Shown here: in pieces, positions 1 through 11,112 of the stretch
Position numbering within the stretch: position 1 is the stretch's first letter
Layout: every line of letters begins with the position of its first letter
NCBI GenBank assembly: GCA_003439945.1
Contig: QVRM01001034.1
Location: 58,279 to 122,278 of the forward strand
Direction: 5' to 3'
Origin: Dermanyssus gallinae
Taxonomy: Eukaryota > Arthropoda > Arachnida > Mesostigmata > Dermanyssidae
DNA length: 64,000 nucleotides
Translations under genes and position numbers: made by a program
Notes under the pieces: generated by a model
Told to the model about the DNA's origin: nothing
Database searches by the model: none
What the model saw: the letters and a program-made list of their open reading frames with translations, nothing else

Positions 1-1269
1 TCAGAAAAATTCCGAGCCTTTCAGAAGCAGCAGCAGAACGAAAAGTCAAACATGCAACAAGAGCAGCAGCAGCAAATCCAGGTTAGCCTGAAAAAGGTGT
101 ACTGTATTGATGACGAAGACTATTTGGATACGCCATCGGCTGTGAAGAGTTACGTGTCACCTCAGCACTCCGACCCGAAAAAGACGATCCTTTTTTTGGC
201 GTTTACTTCCGGTTCGACTGGACCGTCGAAAGCGGTGCAGGCAAGTCATTTTAATTTTGTGGCCAACGTGTATCCGTTCTATGATCGCTACTGGACTCCG
301 GACATGGTTCAGTTGGTGCACATCGCCCGCGTCGCATCTCTCGGGTCTCTTGACCATACTCCTTCCGTTGGCTCGAGCTGAAAAGATTGTCGTGGCCAGC
401 GAGCACCTCAAAGCAGACCTGGCCAGCTTTGCTGACGTCGTTCAGCGGTTACAAGGTAACGAAATGCCTGGCCATGCCCGTCACTCTGAATACGTTCGTG
501 AATGCGTCGCCAGATATCAGGCGCAAACTACAGGGCCTGCGAGTCATCCTGACAGGTGGGTCGGTCACGCAAGAGGCCATCCTTCAGCGGAATGACGGAG
601 TCGTTTCCCGACGTGTCGTACTTCGGCAACTTGTACGGCATGTCGGAGACATTCGGAATCGTTTCGCAGTCCCAGCATGCCTACCGGGAGGGTCTCGGAC
701 TACACGTTCAACCGAACATGTCCATGAAGGTTGTCGACGTGGACAGCGGCCAGGTTTTGCCGGCCAACGAGCAGGGCGAAATCTGGCTGCGTGGGCCGAC
801 CCTAAGCAAAGGTTATTTGAACAATGCGAAGGCCACCGAAGCAGCGTTCTCGGATGGGTGGCTTCGCACCGGCGATATTGGCTTCTATGACGACCTTGGC
901 CGTTTTTTTATCGTCGACAGGATCAAGGAGATGATAAAGTGTTTGGACAGTCAAATAGCACCTTCCGATATCGAAGCCGTCATTCTAAGGAACGGCTTGG
1001 TAGAGAGCGCGCTCGTGCTGGGGGTGCCTGATAACAAGTATGGAGAAGCGCCGACGGCGTTTATCGTGCCGAAGAACTTTGTGCGAAACCTCACAACACT
1101 ACGAGAAGACATCACAGCAGACATCAGAGAGAAGTGCGCCGTACACAAGCAGCTATACGGTGGTATATTCTTTTTGAGCGATCTCGCAAAAACAGATACG
1201 GGCAAATTCTCACGGAAGGATCTCCTTAAAGCGCATCTCGAGCGGAAGCTACCATACCTCAAGCTATAA
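1..1269 (+). CDS. AMP-forming acyl-CoA synthetase, 3' part, frame-broken
   Basis: The translation matches the ANL superfamily (4-coumarate-CoA ligase, luciferase and fatty acyl-CoA synthetase relatives), which makes an acyl-adenylate from acid and ATP and then an acyl-CoA thioester. Visible motifs are the P-loop TSGSTGPSK (about 205-231), YGMSE (about 634-648), the hinge region WLRTGDIG followed by FIVDR (about 859-920), and GKFSRKDLL near the C-terminus (about 1200-1226) with the family's catalytic lysine. The frame is open at base 1, so the N-terminal half lies outside the window; it ends at TAA 1267-1269. No intron is seen in 1.27 kb. The frame shifts by one base about 320-340, 449-453 and 590-593; at the last two, dropping one base (a doubled T, a doubled A) restores the family pattern. 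It is either a decaying copy or an intact gene with assembly insertions. There is no clear SKL-type peroxisomal ending. The family is secure; intactness is not. Confidence 0.8.
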
Positions 1270-2924
1270 TGGCGCTGCGCACATACTGCTCATTGCTTCG
1301 GCAAATTATGATGTGAACCAAGAAGCTGAAATATTTTCTAAACTAGCCCATGATACCCTAAAGCAAAACACGCACGATTGTCGACATAGAGCGTCAAACC
1401 ATTCTTCACTCCCGCAACTGAAGCTTCAACAAATGATATTCGCACTAATTAAACCCTATTGAATTATAAAATGGATTCATTTGCTTTGTCGCCAGTCAGT
1501 TGTAACGAAAAATCTTCAGTCCACGGCGAATTTGTTTGTTTTTTAAGAGCTTCGCACTGTAGAACCTTTGTCCACGTTTCGGGTATTATGTTGCCAGCTT
1601 TAATTGGGACCCCTTTAACATCACTCTTAGCATGGCTGCGACATTGCACTCTTTTCTCAGTAATCTAGGAACTAGCATTCAACTATAGCGTAGACCCCGT
1701 CTTTTTCACCGTATATATATATACATACGCAGTAAAGAGGATTCTCTTTTTAAAGACCATCGACTAAGGGTTCAAAGATAAGCAACTAAGTTACAACCCT
1801 ACACAACACAGATGTAGATAGATCTCAAATCCTCAATTGAACTCTTGGGTCATGAGTTCGAGTCACCAAATTTAACTATATATTTAATTTGGTACACACA
1901 AATGGAAATATTTGGTGTGAACTTATCAGACCTAATAAAGTATTAATCTCCTATATTCCTCTTACGGAATCCCTCCTACTTAGACCACAATTACGTATTT
2001 GTTAGCACCGTATACGAGATCTCAAGAACAGAGCTACAAATACAATTCTAGCAGCGCGTACGCCAATAAAGCAGCAAATTATTATGAAAAGAGTTCTTGA
2101 GAAAAGTGCGGTAGCATTTCGGCTCTTCGGTGATAGTCAATCGGTTACCTGTCTGTATTCACATCATTAAATTACAGCTTCGCATATCAGACCACGACGG
2201 ACCAGAGCGGTTTGGTTTAACAGATGGAAGGATGGATAGCGTCGTTTAATGCGGTTCTGGTTGATTCCGAGTCGGTGTGTCTACTAACAAGATTGCTGAC
2301 ATCTGCTGATTATATACATATTATTACTGTTTTTGCAAGAAAATAAATCCTCATGCATGAGCTGATTGCAAGACGATTTCTCTTTATGAATATTTTGTAT
2401 TTGAATATTTTAGTGGACACCATTAATTGTTACCCTGGTGGTAGTGGCCTGTTTGTTAGCTCACACATCTCTCATCCACTATCTCCATAACTCCAATCAA
2501 ATGCCTTCGGTTACTCGCTGGTTGCTGACTGGTGAAATTCATCGCGAAAGCCGGACTTCGTTCCTAAAAGCATTATGTTATAACTGGTTTGATCTTATAG
2601 TTCGTAACAATTTCATTGCTGTACTACTGTCCTCAGGTTTGAGATCTTCTGTCAAGCGCATCGCAAATACTGCTTGTGCACGCTTGACATGCTCAATAGA
2701 TCTTGTAACGCAAAGTGCGGCGTAAGATGCACTTCGAGATATAGAAAGCTGCTCACAAGTTCAATTCAGTCGTTATTATCCTGCGGACGCCACTCAGCAG
2801 TCTCGTTTAGGTAGTACTGCAGGTGCTCCCTTAACAATAGCATAGTCATTGGCATATCTATGACGTAGAGGGCGAATTATGCAGGACTGGCTCATCAGGG
2901 AATAGTACCAATATTCCTTGTTAA
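1270..2924. other. intergenic, no gene seen
   Basis: AT-rich DNA downstream of the synthetase. AATAAA-like strings occur (for example near 2342), but none can be tied to a transcript end. A short GAGTTCGAGTC string near 1855 resembles a tRNA B box but lacks a partner A box. Confidence 0.4.
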
Positions 2925-3235
2925 TTAGGCCGGGGCCGGGTTAACCAGTGGGCCCGGAATCGGTGGCAGTCTCCGATCCGTACTCTTATCTGCCTTACCA
3001 GTCCTCAAGAGAACCACGACAGTATGAAATTGTTGCCACAAGACCTTGTATCCTGTATGTGCATATTACCTTGGCTCCCATGATCAGCGGAATTAGGGAT
3101 GGTATGGAGAATTTGAAGCTCTGATCAACCTTGTTGTCTGCGAGGAAGGTGCCCGTAGCACGCGTTCTTTGCGCACAGCACGGAGAGAAACGCTGGAAAC
3201 ATAGTCATAGTTACTCCCGAGAGAGAAAAAAAACG
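2925..3235. repeat. dispersed repeat family R, copy 1
   Basis: Diverged copy of a sequence also seen at 19426-19770 and 62385-62720, all in the same orientation. Shared blocks are TTAACC in a GC-rich head, CACGACA with TATGA, a TTGCCACA or TTGACAC block, GAGGAAGGTGCCCG, and the terminal AGTCATAGTTACTCCCG. On the reverse strand the middle reads like the AATAAATTCATATTGTC type of LINE 3' tail, so it may be a LINE end. It is not coding in any frame. Confidence 0.55.
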
Positions 3236-4195
3236 CTTTTTTTGGCTGAAAGCTGTCAACAAGGTTGTAAATGCGCCTGTTGATCCCGATGTGATATATG
3301 TTGTCTCTCAGGCCAGACACCATCGAATGCTTTTCGGAAGTCTATGAAAACTGCGTGTGCCATGCGATTTGTTTGCCCTTGATTTGGAACGTATTTGATA
3401 GCCTCCTCCAGAGTGCATGTCCAGTGTTTCGATTTGGTTTCAAATTGCTGCGCTGGTATCTCGGCTTGTCTGTTAGGGAGGATCCAATGTGCGCGATGTC
3501 AGTGTTTTAAAGAGGTCCATACTCATTAGGATGATCGCCCGAATCTAACTGTAAGCGGTATTACTTGCACTTACTTTGTGTGTGAGTGCACGCAGACACT
3601 TACCCCAATGGTTGGTTTAAGCAGTAGAGAAGTTGTTGTTTTCGAAGTAGCCAGGTGCTCCCCATATTGTTGAATTTTTGCGATTAGTCGGGCAGGCACA
3701 TTTGGCTGAGATTCACATACATTCTGGTAGATATCAGAAGAGCGCAAAGTTACGCGACTGTCCATTGTGACATCATTTTAATACCTAATGCAAAGCTTAG
3801 CTGTAGATATTCAAGCGTTTCGCAGGATGAAGTAACTCATTTGAAGTGCTCTATTTACTTATATCCCTTAGAGCCTTCTATGTATGGGTGACATCTAATA
3901 TTTGTAATTAAATTACATGGTATAGCACTCGGTTAAAGCAGAAAAAAGGCTGTACTTTAACGTACGCCCACTCCTTGGTACCAAATGCCCTAACAGAAAT
4001 AAGAGTAAATGCGCTAGCTTTCAAATAGAATCAACACCGTGCATGTACGATATTCGAATTATCTTATGAGTCATCGGGCAAATATTATTGTCCTAGTCGA
4101 GGCCCTTTACCGACCTAAGCAGAAACGATCTAAGCATTTTTTCCGATATGTGAGGTTTAGTAGCTAGTAGAAGCTAGCTAAAGGTCAAGCTAGGG
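3236..4195. other. intergenic, no gene seen
   Basis: AT-rich sequence with no supported coding or structural feature. Confidence 0.35.
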
Positions 4196-4199
4196 GTTG

Positions 4200-4367
4200 A
4201 AGTAGTATTAAAGAATGGTTCCAGCTCCTCGCCTCATCCTGAGGCCATTTAGGTGAGAGGTTTTTAGTGGGTATTATGCCAACAACATCGGCATCGAGTC
4301 CCACACTACCCGCATTGGGTGTACGTAAAAGCATGTTTCCCTCTCACAAAAAAAAAGAAAAAAGTAG
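4200..4367 (+). repeat. poly-A-tailed LINE-like 3' end
   Basis: A GGTTTTTAGTGGGT block, then GAGTCCCACACTACCC and CATGTTTCCCTC, ending in an A-rich tail (about 4350-4367). The minus-strand copies at 13650-13790, 55262-55390 and 63913-64000 have the same order. This is the layout of a retrotransposed LINE-like 3' UTR. A further short minus-strand match (GTGTGGAACTCACGAAT) directly follows at about 4385-4410. Confidence 0.5.
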
Positions 4368-4619
4368 AAGCTAGTAACGACTCGTGTGGAACTCACGAAT
4401 CTACTAAACGGCTTTGGGAGTCATCCGGAGGAGGCTTCTTAGACCGTTGGATCGGCACTGTTGGCCCACTAATATAAAAAAAAATTAATCAACGCAAATA
4501 TGTTGCTTTAAAATCCTTTTTCCAGAGAGATACTTCTTTAGGGTTTCAAACAGATAAGAGTCGCACTGAACCAGACTCAGAGAATATGAGGATACTTGAC
4601 AAATTGGAACTTCAGTTCG

Positions 4620-4920
4620 CGTAATATTGCGGTCTATTCCCTGGTGGCAGCTTCCCGTGACGAAGTGAAGTGATGCATTCAGGTTTTGTCGACGATTACG
4701 AATCGGCTCAAAAAAATCTGCAAATTTTGTCTCAAATGTTCCAAGTTGCTTTCGGAAATTGACACACGTGTCAGTTTCCGCTCAATTCTTAGCCGGCGCT
4801 TTCGTTAATTTGCTTCATTGTTGTCATGCGTAGATGCTGATGCAATGTTTGAGGTACCACAATATGATTAATCTCCGTCTCGTCCGCTATTTCGCGGGTG
4901 CTTATACTATTTCTTTTTAA
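4620..4920 (-). pseudogene. mariner transposase remnant
   Basis: Read on the minus strand, this stretch gives STREIADETEIN (helix-turn-helix), then RVSISESNLE and FLSRFVIVDKT, a stop, and MHHFT. These match the mariner transposase regions around the second DNA-binding helix and the first catalytic aspartate (family form FVTVDETW.HHFTPE). Stops and frame changes show it is dead. No terminal repeats were found. Confidence 0.7.
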
Positions 4921-5221
4921 AAAAAGCAATCTGTTTGGTGGCGGAACTGTGCACCGGTGCAATAGTTCCGTAAACTGTATCTCATGGTATTAATTCTGCT
5001 CGATTAACACTCGAGGGTCTGACGTGTTACGATTGCCTAATCAGTTACAAACGCAATGTAAAACCAATCCGCACGATACTACAATACATCCTATTTCTCC
5101 TGAAGGACATTATTCTGGGGCGCTGTAGTTGCCATACGTTTCTTTTTAATCGTAGACAGGCAATGATATACACTTTTTGATCCACTTAAGATATCAGTTA
5201 ATTATAATATAAATAATAACA

Positions 5222-5323
5222 GAGGAAAAGGTTGAAACAGTTCACGAAATCGTACTCAACAATCGCCAAAGTACTTTCAGGGATATAGCTGAGGAATTGG
5301 AGATAAATATGGATCAGTTGTAA
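5222..5323 (+). pseudogene. mariner helix-turn-helix remnant
   Basis: One open stretch reads EEKVETVHEIVLNNRQSTF then RDIAEELEIN, matching the second helix-turn-helix of mariner-family transposases (family form EKVREIV..DRR.T.REIAEE.GIS). It is followed by stops. It faces opposite to the remnant at 4620-4920, so it is a separate insertion or a rearranged piece. Confidence 0.6.
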
Positions 5324-8109
5324 CAGTAATGACCGATACTTTATGCGTTCGAATATTGGAAGCAAAATTAGTTCTAAAAATATTAAATTCTCAGCAAATG
5401 AACATCCGTTGGGAAATGTCCGAGTTGAGCTTTCGAGCGGCAGCAGAGGACTATGGATAATTTCAGAGTGTGATTATAGACGAAGAGTTAAAGCTATATG
5501 GTTATGGCATTGAGTTATCGGATTTCTATGCATCCAAGTATGGTTTAAAAATTCTGATTCACCTGTATACCTCTTGATCACCAAATAACTATTATTTTGT
5601 TTTCGAAATATCGTCCCGTAAACACGGCTAAACAATTTTGATGCTAAAACATTTTCACATGCATGTCATTTATCATGTTTAATCAAAACAGCCTATCTCG
5701 ACAGGCATCAACAAAATATTCATCAATCTGGCAAAGTATGAATTCCGTATTTAATCCAAAACTTCGGTGGAAACATCGCCCGTTTCCTACACAAAATCTA
5801 GATACATTAGATTAAACGATAAACGGCACGAGAAAAGTATCCCGCTGCATCCCGTAATGGTGTTACGGGCCACCCTATGGCTATGTTTCGTGGCCTATAG
5901 TTGTCAAGGTAAAGGATAACGTGCAACAATACCTACAAACGTGCAGTTTTCGATGCACGCATCGATCATCTACGCAGTTGGAAACCCACTTTCTAATGTT
6001 ACCAACTCTGCGCCCTCCTTGGTCAAATGCGCTCTTACGATGTGTCAGGTCGGACGAATCCAGGTTCTGAGCACGCAAGACGTCTCGGCTAATCGACGTA
6101 TACGTAATCTTCATTCATTGCCCCCCCCCCCCCCCCGCCTCAAGTCGTTCTCAGTCATCGGATGAACTGCGTTTCGGTAATAATCGCACTTGTCATTAAA
6201 TAATGTCTGCATATGTCAATTAAATGACTTTGTCGCTTAAATGACTCTAGAGCATGCAATGCTTTGCTTGTTTGGATAAGCAACCGCATCATCGATCGAT
6301 GTCGGATCAGCGGACTGCGTGTGTCAACTGACTTGATTGGAAGCCGAACGACGCCATCGTGTCGGACTTCGAACTTTGCCAGTTGTGTCTAATGGTTGTT
6401 GTTGTCATAGCAAACAATGTACCTACGTCTTAGTCTAATGTCTCGTCATAGGCGGCGTGGTCGGGTGGGAGGGTGATTTAGAAGGTCAGCTAAAGCTAAT
6501 GAAGAACACGAACGTCGTCTGCTGTTAGTCGAAGGTTAGTCAACCTAACTAGACAAACCACCACGCGCCAGTGTTCTGTCTTTGGCAATCGATGACGATT
6601 GTGATAGTGGTGCTGGTTAAAACAGAGCAAACAAAAAAAAAACGAAGAAAATGGCGTGACGAATGAGCATGGTGACAGAAGGTCGTAGAGTCAGCTTGCT
6701 CTGCGTCTTTCGTGTCTCGTAGTATTAATGTATCTATCGTCAAGCCATCTCGTATGAAGCTCGCCGAAGCACAGGCAGAAACAGCAGCATAACAATGGCC
6801 AACGACTGTGGCGTGCTTCTAATCAGTTGACAGAATCGCGTCAGCATGCGGAAACCATACAGAACATCTTGTCTCTGACTCGATTCGCTATCGATGCTAT
6901 CGTGGACGAGCCAGTAGCTGACGAACGTGGTGAGTGCTGAAGGCTGGAAAAGCCATTGGCGGCGCCAAACTTGCGAGTAGACGCGTTTATGCGAGTTCAT
7001 CATCGACTCAAAGGCAAACGTTGTCATGCGAGAAACGAGGGCTGTATGGCTGATGGCCTATCAGGGCATGCTGCTATTAAAAGCTGGTGTTTTTTAAACG
7101 CATTTTTTTGCGTATGCTTGTTGTATGTAGCATATCGTTCCGCGAAGGCTGAGCCGATATAGGAAGAGTAAGCGAGCGGCGTTTATTAAGCTAACACAAC
7201 ATGCTTCCAGCTTTTCCACTCACCTGTCGCAAGTTTCGCCTGTCGGCTGCAAAGCCTATGTGCTCTGAAACACATTAAATGAAACAGAACTAACCGTGCC
7301 GTCGTTTATGCTTAGTTTGCTGCTCGCATTGTAAGCGTCTGCACTGCTACTTCGCTTTTCAAGCGGCGCGGCCGGCACACAACTAAGAAACGAATTTTAA
7401 TACACTCAGTCGAAGTACCCTCTCAAAGTTTAGGTTAATGCCAAATTCAACAGATTATTTACGCTTTTTCAATGATTACGTTAGATTACAGATTTTAATT
7501 ATATATATTGTCATCTTCGATTTATACATATTTGTTTTTAACAACAACAAATCGAATTTCAATAAATACATGTGTATCCACCATATCAAGGATGTTTCTA
7601 GGTACAGTTTAGATGAAGGTATCAAGCATTTCATTTCTACGTTAATTTTTAACGGTGTATTTTTTGTTCAAACGTTTTTGTTAGCCGGCACTAGTTTGAG
7701 TATGATTACTAAGTATATATATATATATATATATATATAGCACCAAATACAAGCGAAATAGTATACATAACTTACAAAAGAAGCACCGCAATGTGACATA
7801 GTTTTTCGTCAGCTTGTTTATCGTTTTGTCAATACAAGAACAAATGCATCATTGGCAATACCCAACATAGCAATTCGGAGAGAAGTAGCAACAAAAAGCC
7901 TGAAATTGTCACACCGTTTCACCGGAAACTAAACAAATGCTAAATGATCACACATGAGTATTTTGAATGTGTTAAGACTACTATATGCAAAGCAACTATT
8001 AAAGGCAACATATGCGTCCAGCATAGAATTGCGTTTTATTTTAAATATAAAATCCTGTAATATAAAACTATTAAGACGATTTGAAAAACGTGTGTAGTCA
8101 TATCAGTTA
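5324..8109. other. intergenic, no gene seen
   Basis: Gene-free sequence. It holds a run of 16 C at 6121-6136 and a TA array at 7714-7739. The longer open frames (for example on the minus strand at 6740-7027) show no family pattern, no splice context and no codon bias that I can defend. Confidence 0.4.
7714..7739. repeat. (TA)n microsatellite
   Basis: Thirteen uninterrupted TA units. Confidence 0.95.
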
Positions 8110-8217
8110 ATGCCCATGGAGGCATGGACGCTCGACATGGTTGTCATCTACCGGGGAGTCGCCGGTTCGATTCCTATTGTTTATCGAATTTTATTTGAGC
8201 CATGCTTATTGATAAAC
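8110..8217 (+). repeat. SINE-like family S2, copy 1
   Basis: Contains a perfect tRNA-type B box (CCGGTTCGATTCC, about 8162-8174) followed by a body, TTTATCGAATTTTATTTGAG. The body matches 44011-44115 (GTTGATCGAATTTTCTTTGAG). The 5' half is a diverged tRNA-like head. No oligo-A tail is obvious. Confidence 0.5.
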
Positions 8218-8355
8218 AAAGCGCCGTTTTTTTACAACGTATCTCTATATTGACATACCCCAAAACAACAATACTATCTAAACGGATCCAAATCAAGTGA
8301 AAAAGCTATGCAATAATTTGTAATTGTATTTTCACGAGTACTTCAAATATGTCAA

Positions 8356-8525
8356 GCCGGTGGCGTGGTGCATTCGCGTGCGGCACGAAGGAGACACATA
8401 GATGCAAAGCTCGAGCCCCTCGTTGCAAATGTTCTTATGGGTCTGTCTCACGGGACTGCGAAACAGTCCCGTGGACGCTAAATATTGGCTGAGGGTCAGC
8501 CCGCAAAGCTTAGAGGTCTAAATTT
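8356..8525 (+). repeat. tRNA-derived SINE family S1, copy 1
   Basis: A head with an A-box-like GGTGGCGTGGTG, a B-box-like CTCGAGCCCC, then a body with CGTTGCA, GTCC...ACTGCGAAA, CGTGGACG and TTGGCTGAGG.TCAGCCCG. The same order occurs at 59431-59616 and, without the head, at 59923-60035. In this copy the body forms a perfect 10-bp hairpin, CACGGGACTG with CAGTCCCGTG. Confidence 0.65.
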
Positions 8526-9054
8526 CGGGCTGACGTCTCACTGCAAGATTTAACGTCCACGGTTACCTCATCAAGTGCGCCTATCTTAAGGACGACCCAT
8601 TATAATGATGATAGTCGCGGCAAGAATAACGTAACTATACTCTGGACGAAAGTGTGCTATCAGCTCCCACCGCGCCATGAGAAGTCTGTTATGCTTAAGA
8701 AACGCATAATTTCAAAAATTAAACAGATAATATCTATGTGAACGCAACTACAGACTGTCGAATCTTCAAGGGCTTCGTAAAGTGATCTCATTCGCTATTT
8801 TTGCTACTCTTGAATTCTGTCGAAATGGTCAGCGAAAATTTCCAGGTCCCCAAGTCCGACTCAGTCAGCGGTTCAGCGGGCTCCTGGCAGTGCGGCCGTC
8901 TTGGGCTGCGCTCTCCCTGTAGAAGAGGCGCCGGGCCAAGCTACCTGTATCACCACGAGACAGCGTGGGTTTTTGGGCCCGATTATCTATGTCTCTCTCT
9001 TTCTTATGTACATAATTTTAGTAAAGTAATACATATGTACATAATTTTAGCGAA

Positions 9055-9057
<3 letters not shown>

Positions 9058-9086
<29 letters not shown>
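9058..9086. repeat. (TA)n microsatellite
   Basis: Pure TA run in the 3' flank of the 9390-23722 gene. Confidence 0.95.
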
Positions 9087-9088
<2 letters not shown>

Positions 9089-9160
9089 TAGATATTCCGA
9101 GTACACCATGCAGAAGATGACGGCGCACACTTTTGTCAAGCAGAATTTTGCTGTCATGTT

Positions 9161-9166
9161 TTTATT
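9161..9166 (-). terminator. candidate poly(A) signal of the membrane-protein gene
   Basis: AATAAA on the minus strand, 224 bases past the stop codon at 9390-9392. It is the first canonical hexamer I see downstream of that gene. Confidence 0.4.
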
Positions 9167-9389
9167 GTTGCTGCTGCAGCTTGCTGTTTCGAATCGATTG
9201 AAGCGATCGAGGAAAGAAACCGCTCGTAGACCGCCCTCCAGATGGTGATAACGACGACGATGACGACGATGATGGTGGTGGTGGTGGATGGTGATAGATG
9301 TCGGCTAATCAATCAGTCCAGTCTACTCTCTCCGAGCAGGACGCGCGGTCAGGGGGGGTAGGCGTTGTTGACCGACCGGCAGCCGCCGG

Positions 9390-10882
9390 CTACGGAGCGC
9401 CGGCTCTGACGGCGCGCGACGACCGGTCCGAGGTTGACGGCTCGCGTTTGCTGCGGTCGACGTCGAGGAGAGCCGGCACCATCTTGTGCACGATGAGCTC
9501 GGCCGACGCGTCGTCTGTGAGGCTGGCGGTAGCTGATAGTTTGCTGGCCGGCTTGGCGACGACTTGTCGCAGACGAGTCTTGTTCGCCGACGCGGGCGAC
9601 TTCTGCGTCGCGCCGCTTACGACGGGCTTGTGTTTGTTGTTGTTGCTGATGTTGTTTCGGTTGTTCGGTTGTTTGTCGATGGTAGTGGCGGCAGTGGCGG
9701 CAGCAGCAACTGCAGCAGCAGCAGGAACCGACGACGACGACGGCATGCGGCATACGAAAACGCGACCGCCCACCTTCGTCGTCGTCCTCTCGGCGCCGCT
9801 GTTCGAGCGTAGCGGCGCGGCAATCGACACTTTGCTGGCCGACGCTGATGCTGCAGCTGTTGCTGAGCCCAGCGCGTTCAGCTTCTTGTGTTGTCGCGCG
9901 TCTACCACCGACGAGTGCGTGACGCTCGACGTCGACAGCGACTCGGTGACCGAGCCGACCTGTCGCTTGGGCTGGGTGGCGCGCAGCGGCACGCCGACGC
10001 GCCGCGTCAGCTTGCCCGGACTCGACAGCACCGTGCGTCGCGGGTCGAACGTCAGCAGCGTGGCGGCGACCACACTGCCGGCGAGGTAGGCGCCCGCTAT
10101 GCTCAGCACGCTGATCTCGGGAAAGAAGTGGGCGAGCAGCGCCGTCTCAATGGCGAGCTTCGACACGAGCACGTGCAGCGTGCGCGGCTTCACCACGACT
10201 GCACTCGGCGAACGTCTTGCCGGCGATCAGAAGCGACGTCGAGTCGACGAAGCGCGTCGTGAGGGCGGCGGCGGCTGCTGCTGCTGCCGTCGCAGTCGCC
10301 ACAGTCGCCACCTCTGCTGCTGCCGAGTCTGCAGTCGCGACGCCGCCCCCGTCGGGCGTCAAGGTGGTGGTGGTGGGACAGATCAGCGCGAACACCGGAC
10401 ACCCGTAGACGACGTTACGCAGCACGAGACAGCTGACGTTTGTCAGCAGGTGGACGGCGGCGAAACTGACGAGCGTCGGCCGAAGCGATCGGAACGAGCG
10501 CGCGAACATCGCCGGCACCCGATAGGCGAGGTGCAACAGCAGGCACAGATGGTAGACGTTGGTCGTGCCGAACGTCGGCACGAACCACGTGAGCGGCTGG
10601 CCGGCGTTGAACGTCTTCGGCAGCAGCTGGCCGTCGCAGCCGCTGTAGCAGAGCGCGCCGAGGGTCATCCACGTCGCCGTCACGGGTCCCGGCACGACGG
10701 ACCTCAGCCACCGCCAGTGGCCGCCCGCCGGCCCGCGAAAGATGAGCTTCGTCGCGCCCACCTGATTCGCCGGCATCAGCTCGGAGTTGCCGTCCTCGCC
10801 GAGCAGCGAGTGCACGATGCTCTCGCGGTCGTCGACAGCACGCGATCAGCGTCGTGCCGGCGGTCACGCCCACCAGGATGTC
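9390..10882 (-). CDS. membrane-protein gene, exon 4 (GC-rich, two frame breaks)
   Basis: The acceptor CTAAACGCAG|GACATC has a weak pyrimidine tract. The reading is [14 protein letters not shown], a frame break at about 10840, then [15 protein letters not shown] to FAEC, a second break at about 10200, then [15 protein letters not shown] to AVRAGAP and stop TAG (9392-9390). Both breaks are one extra base. The exon is far more GC-rich than its surroundings and full of Ala, Thr and Ser codon runs (GCC/GCG, ACG). Those runs produce long shadow frames on the other strand. Confidence 0.6.
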
Positions 10883-11075
10883 CTGCGTTTAGAGGTCAGG
10901 TCAGCCCCACATATGGGGAGCATCGGGGAGCGTTGATTATTCTCGCGTTAGCAAACCTCGAAGCAAACTCCTGTGTGCACCAGTCTCTCTTCTAAATGTC
11001 ATTAATTGACGTACATGTACGCATATAGTGTGCACGTGGGTATTATATACGTTTGCCTCTGTATCTATATTTCAG

Positions 11076-11112
<37 letters not shown>

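Noticed and set aside
8801..9058. Plus-strand exon reading SWQCGRLGLRSPC and HHETAWVFGPDY
   Set aside because: Looks faintly like a Cys/Trp domain, but I found no splice pair and the frame runs into simple sequence.
9298..10089. Long plus-strand frame in the GC-rich block
   Set aside because: Shadow of the minus-strand exon; the hydrophobic segments, splice fit and stop all favour the minus strand.
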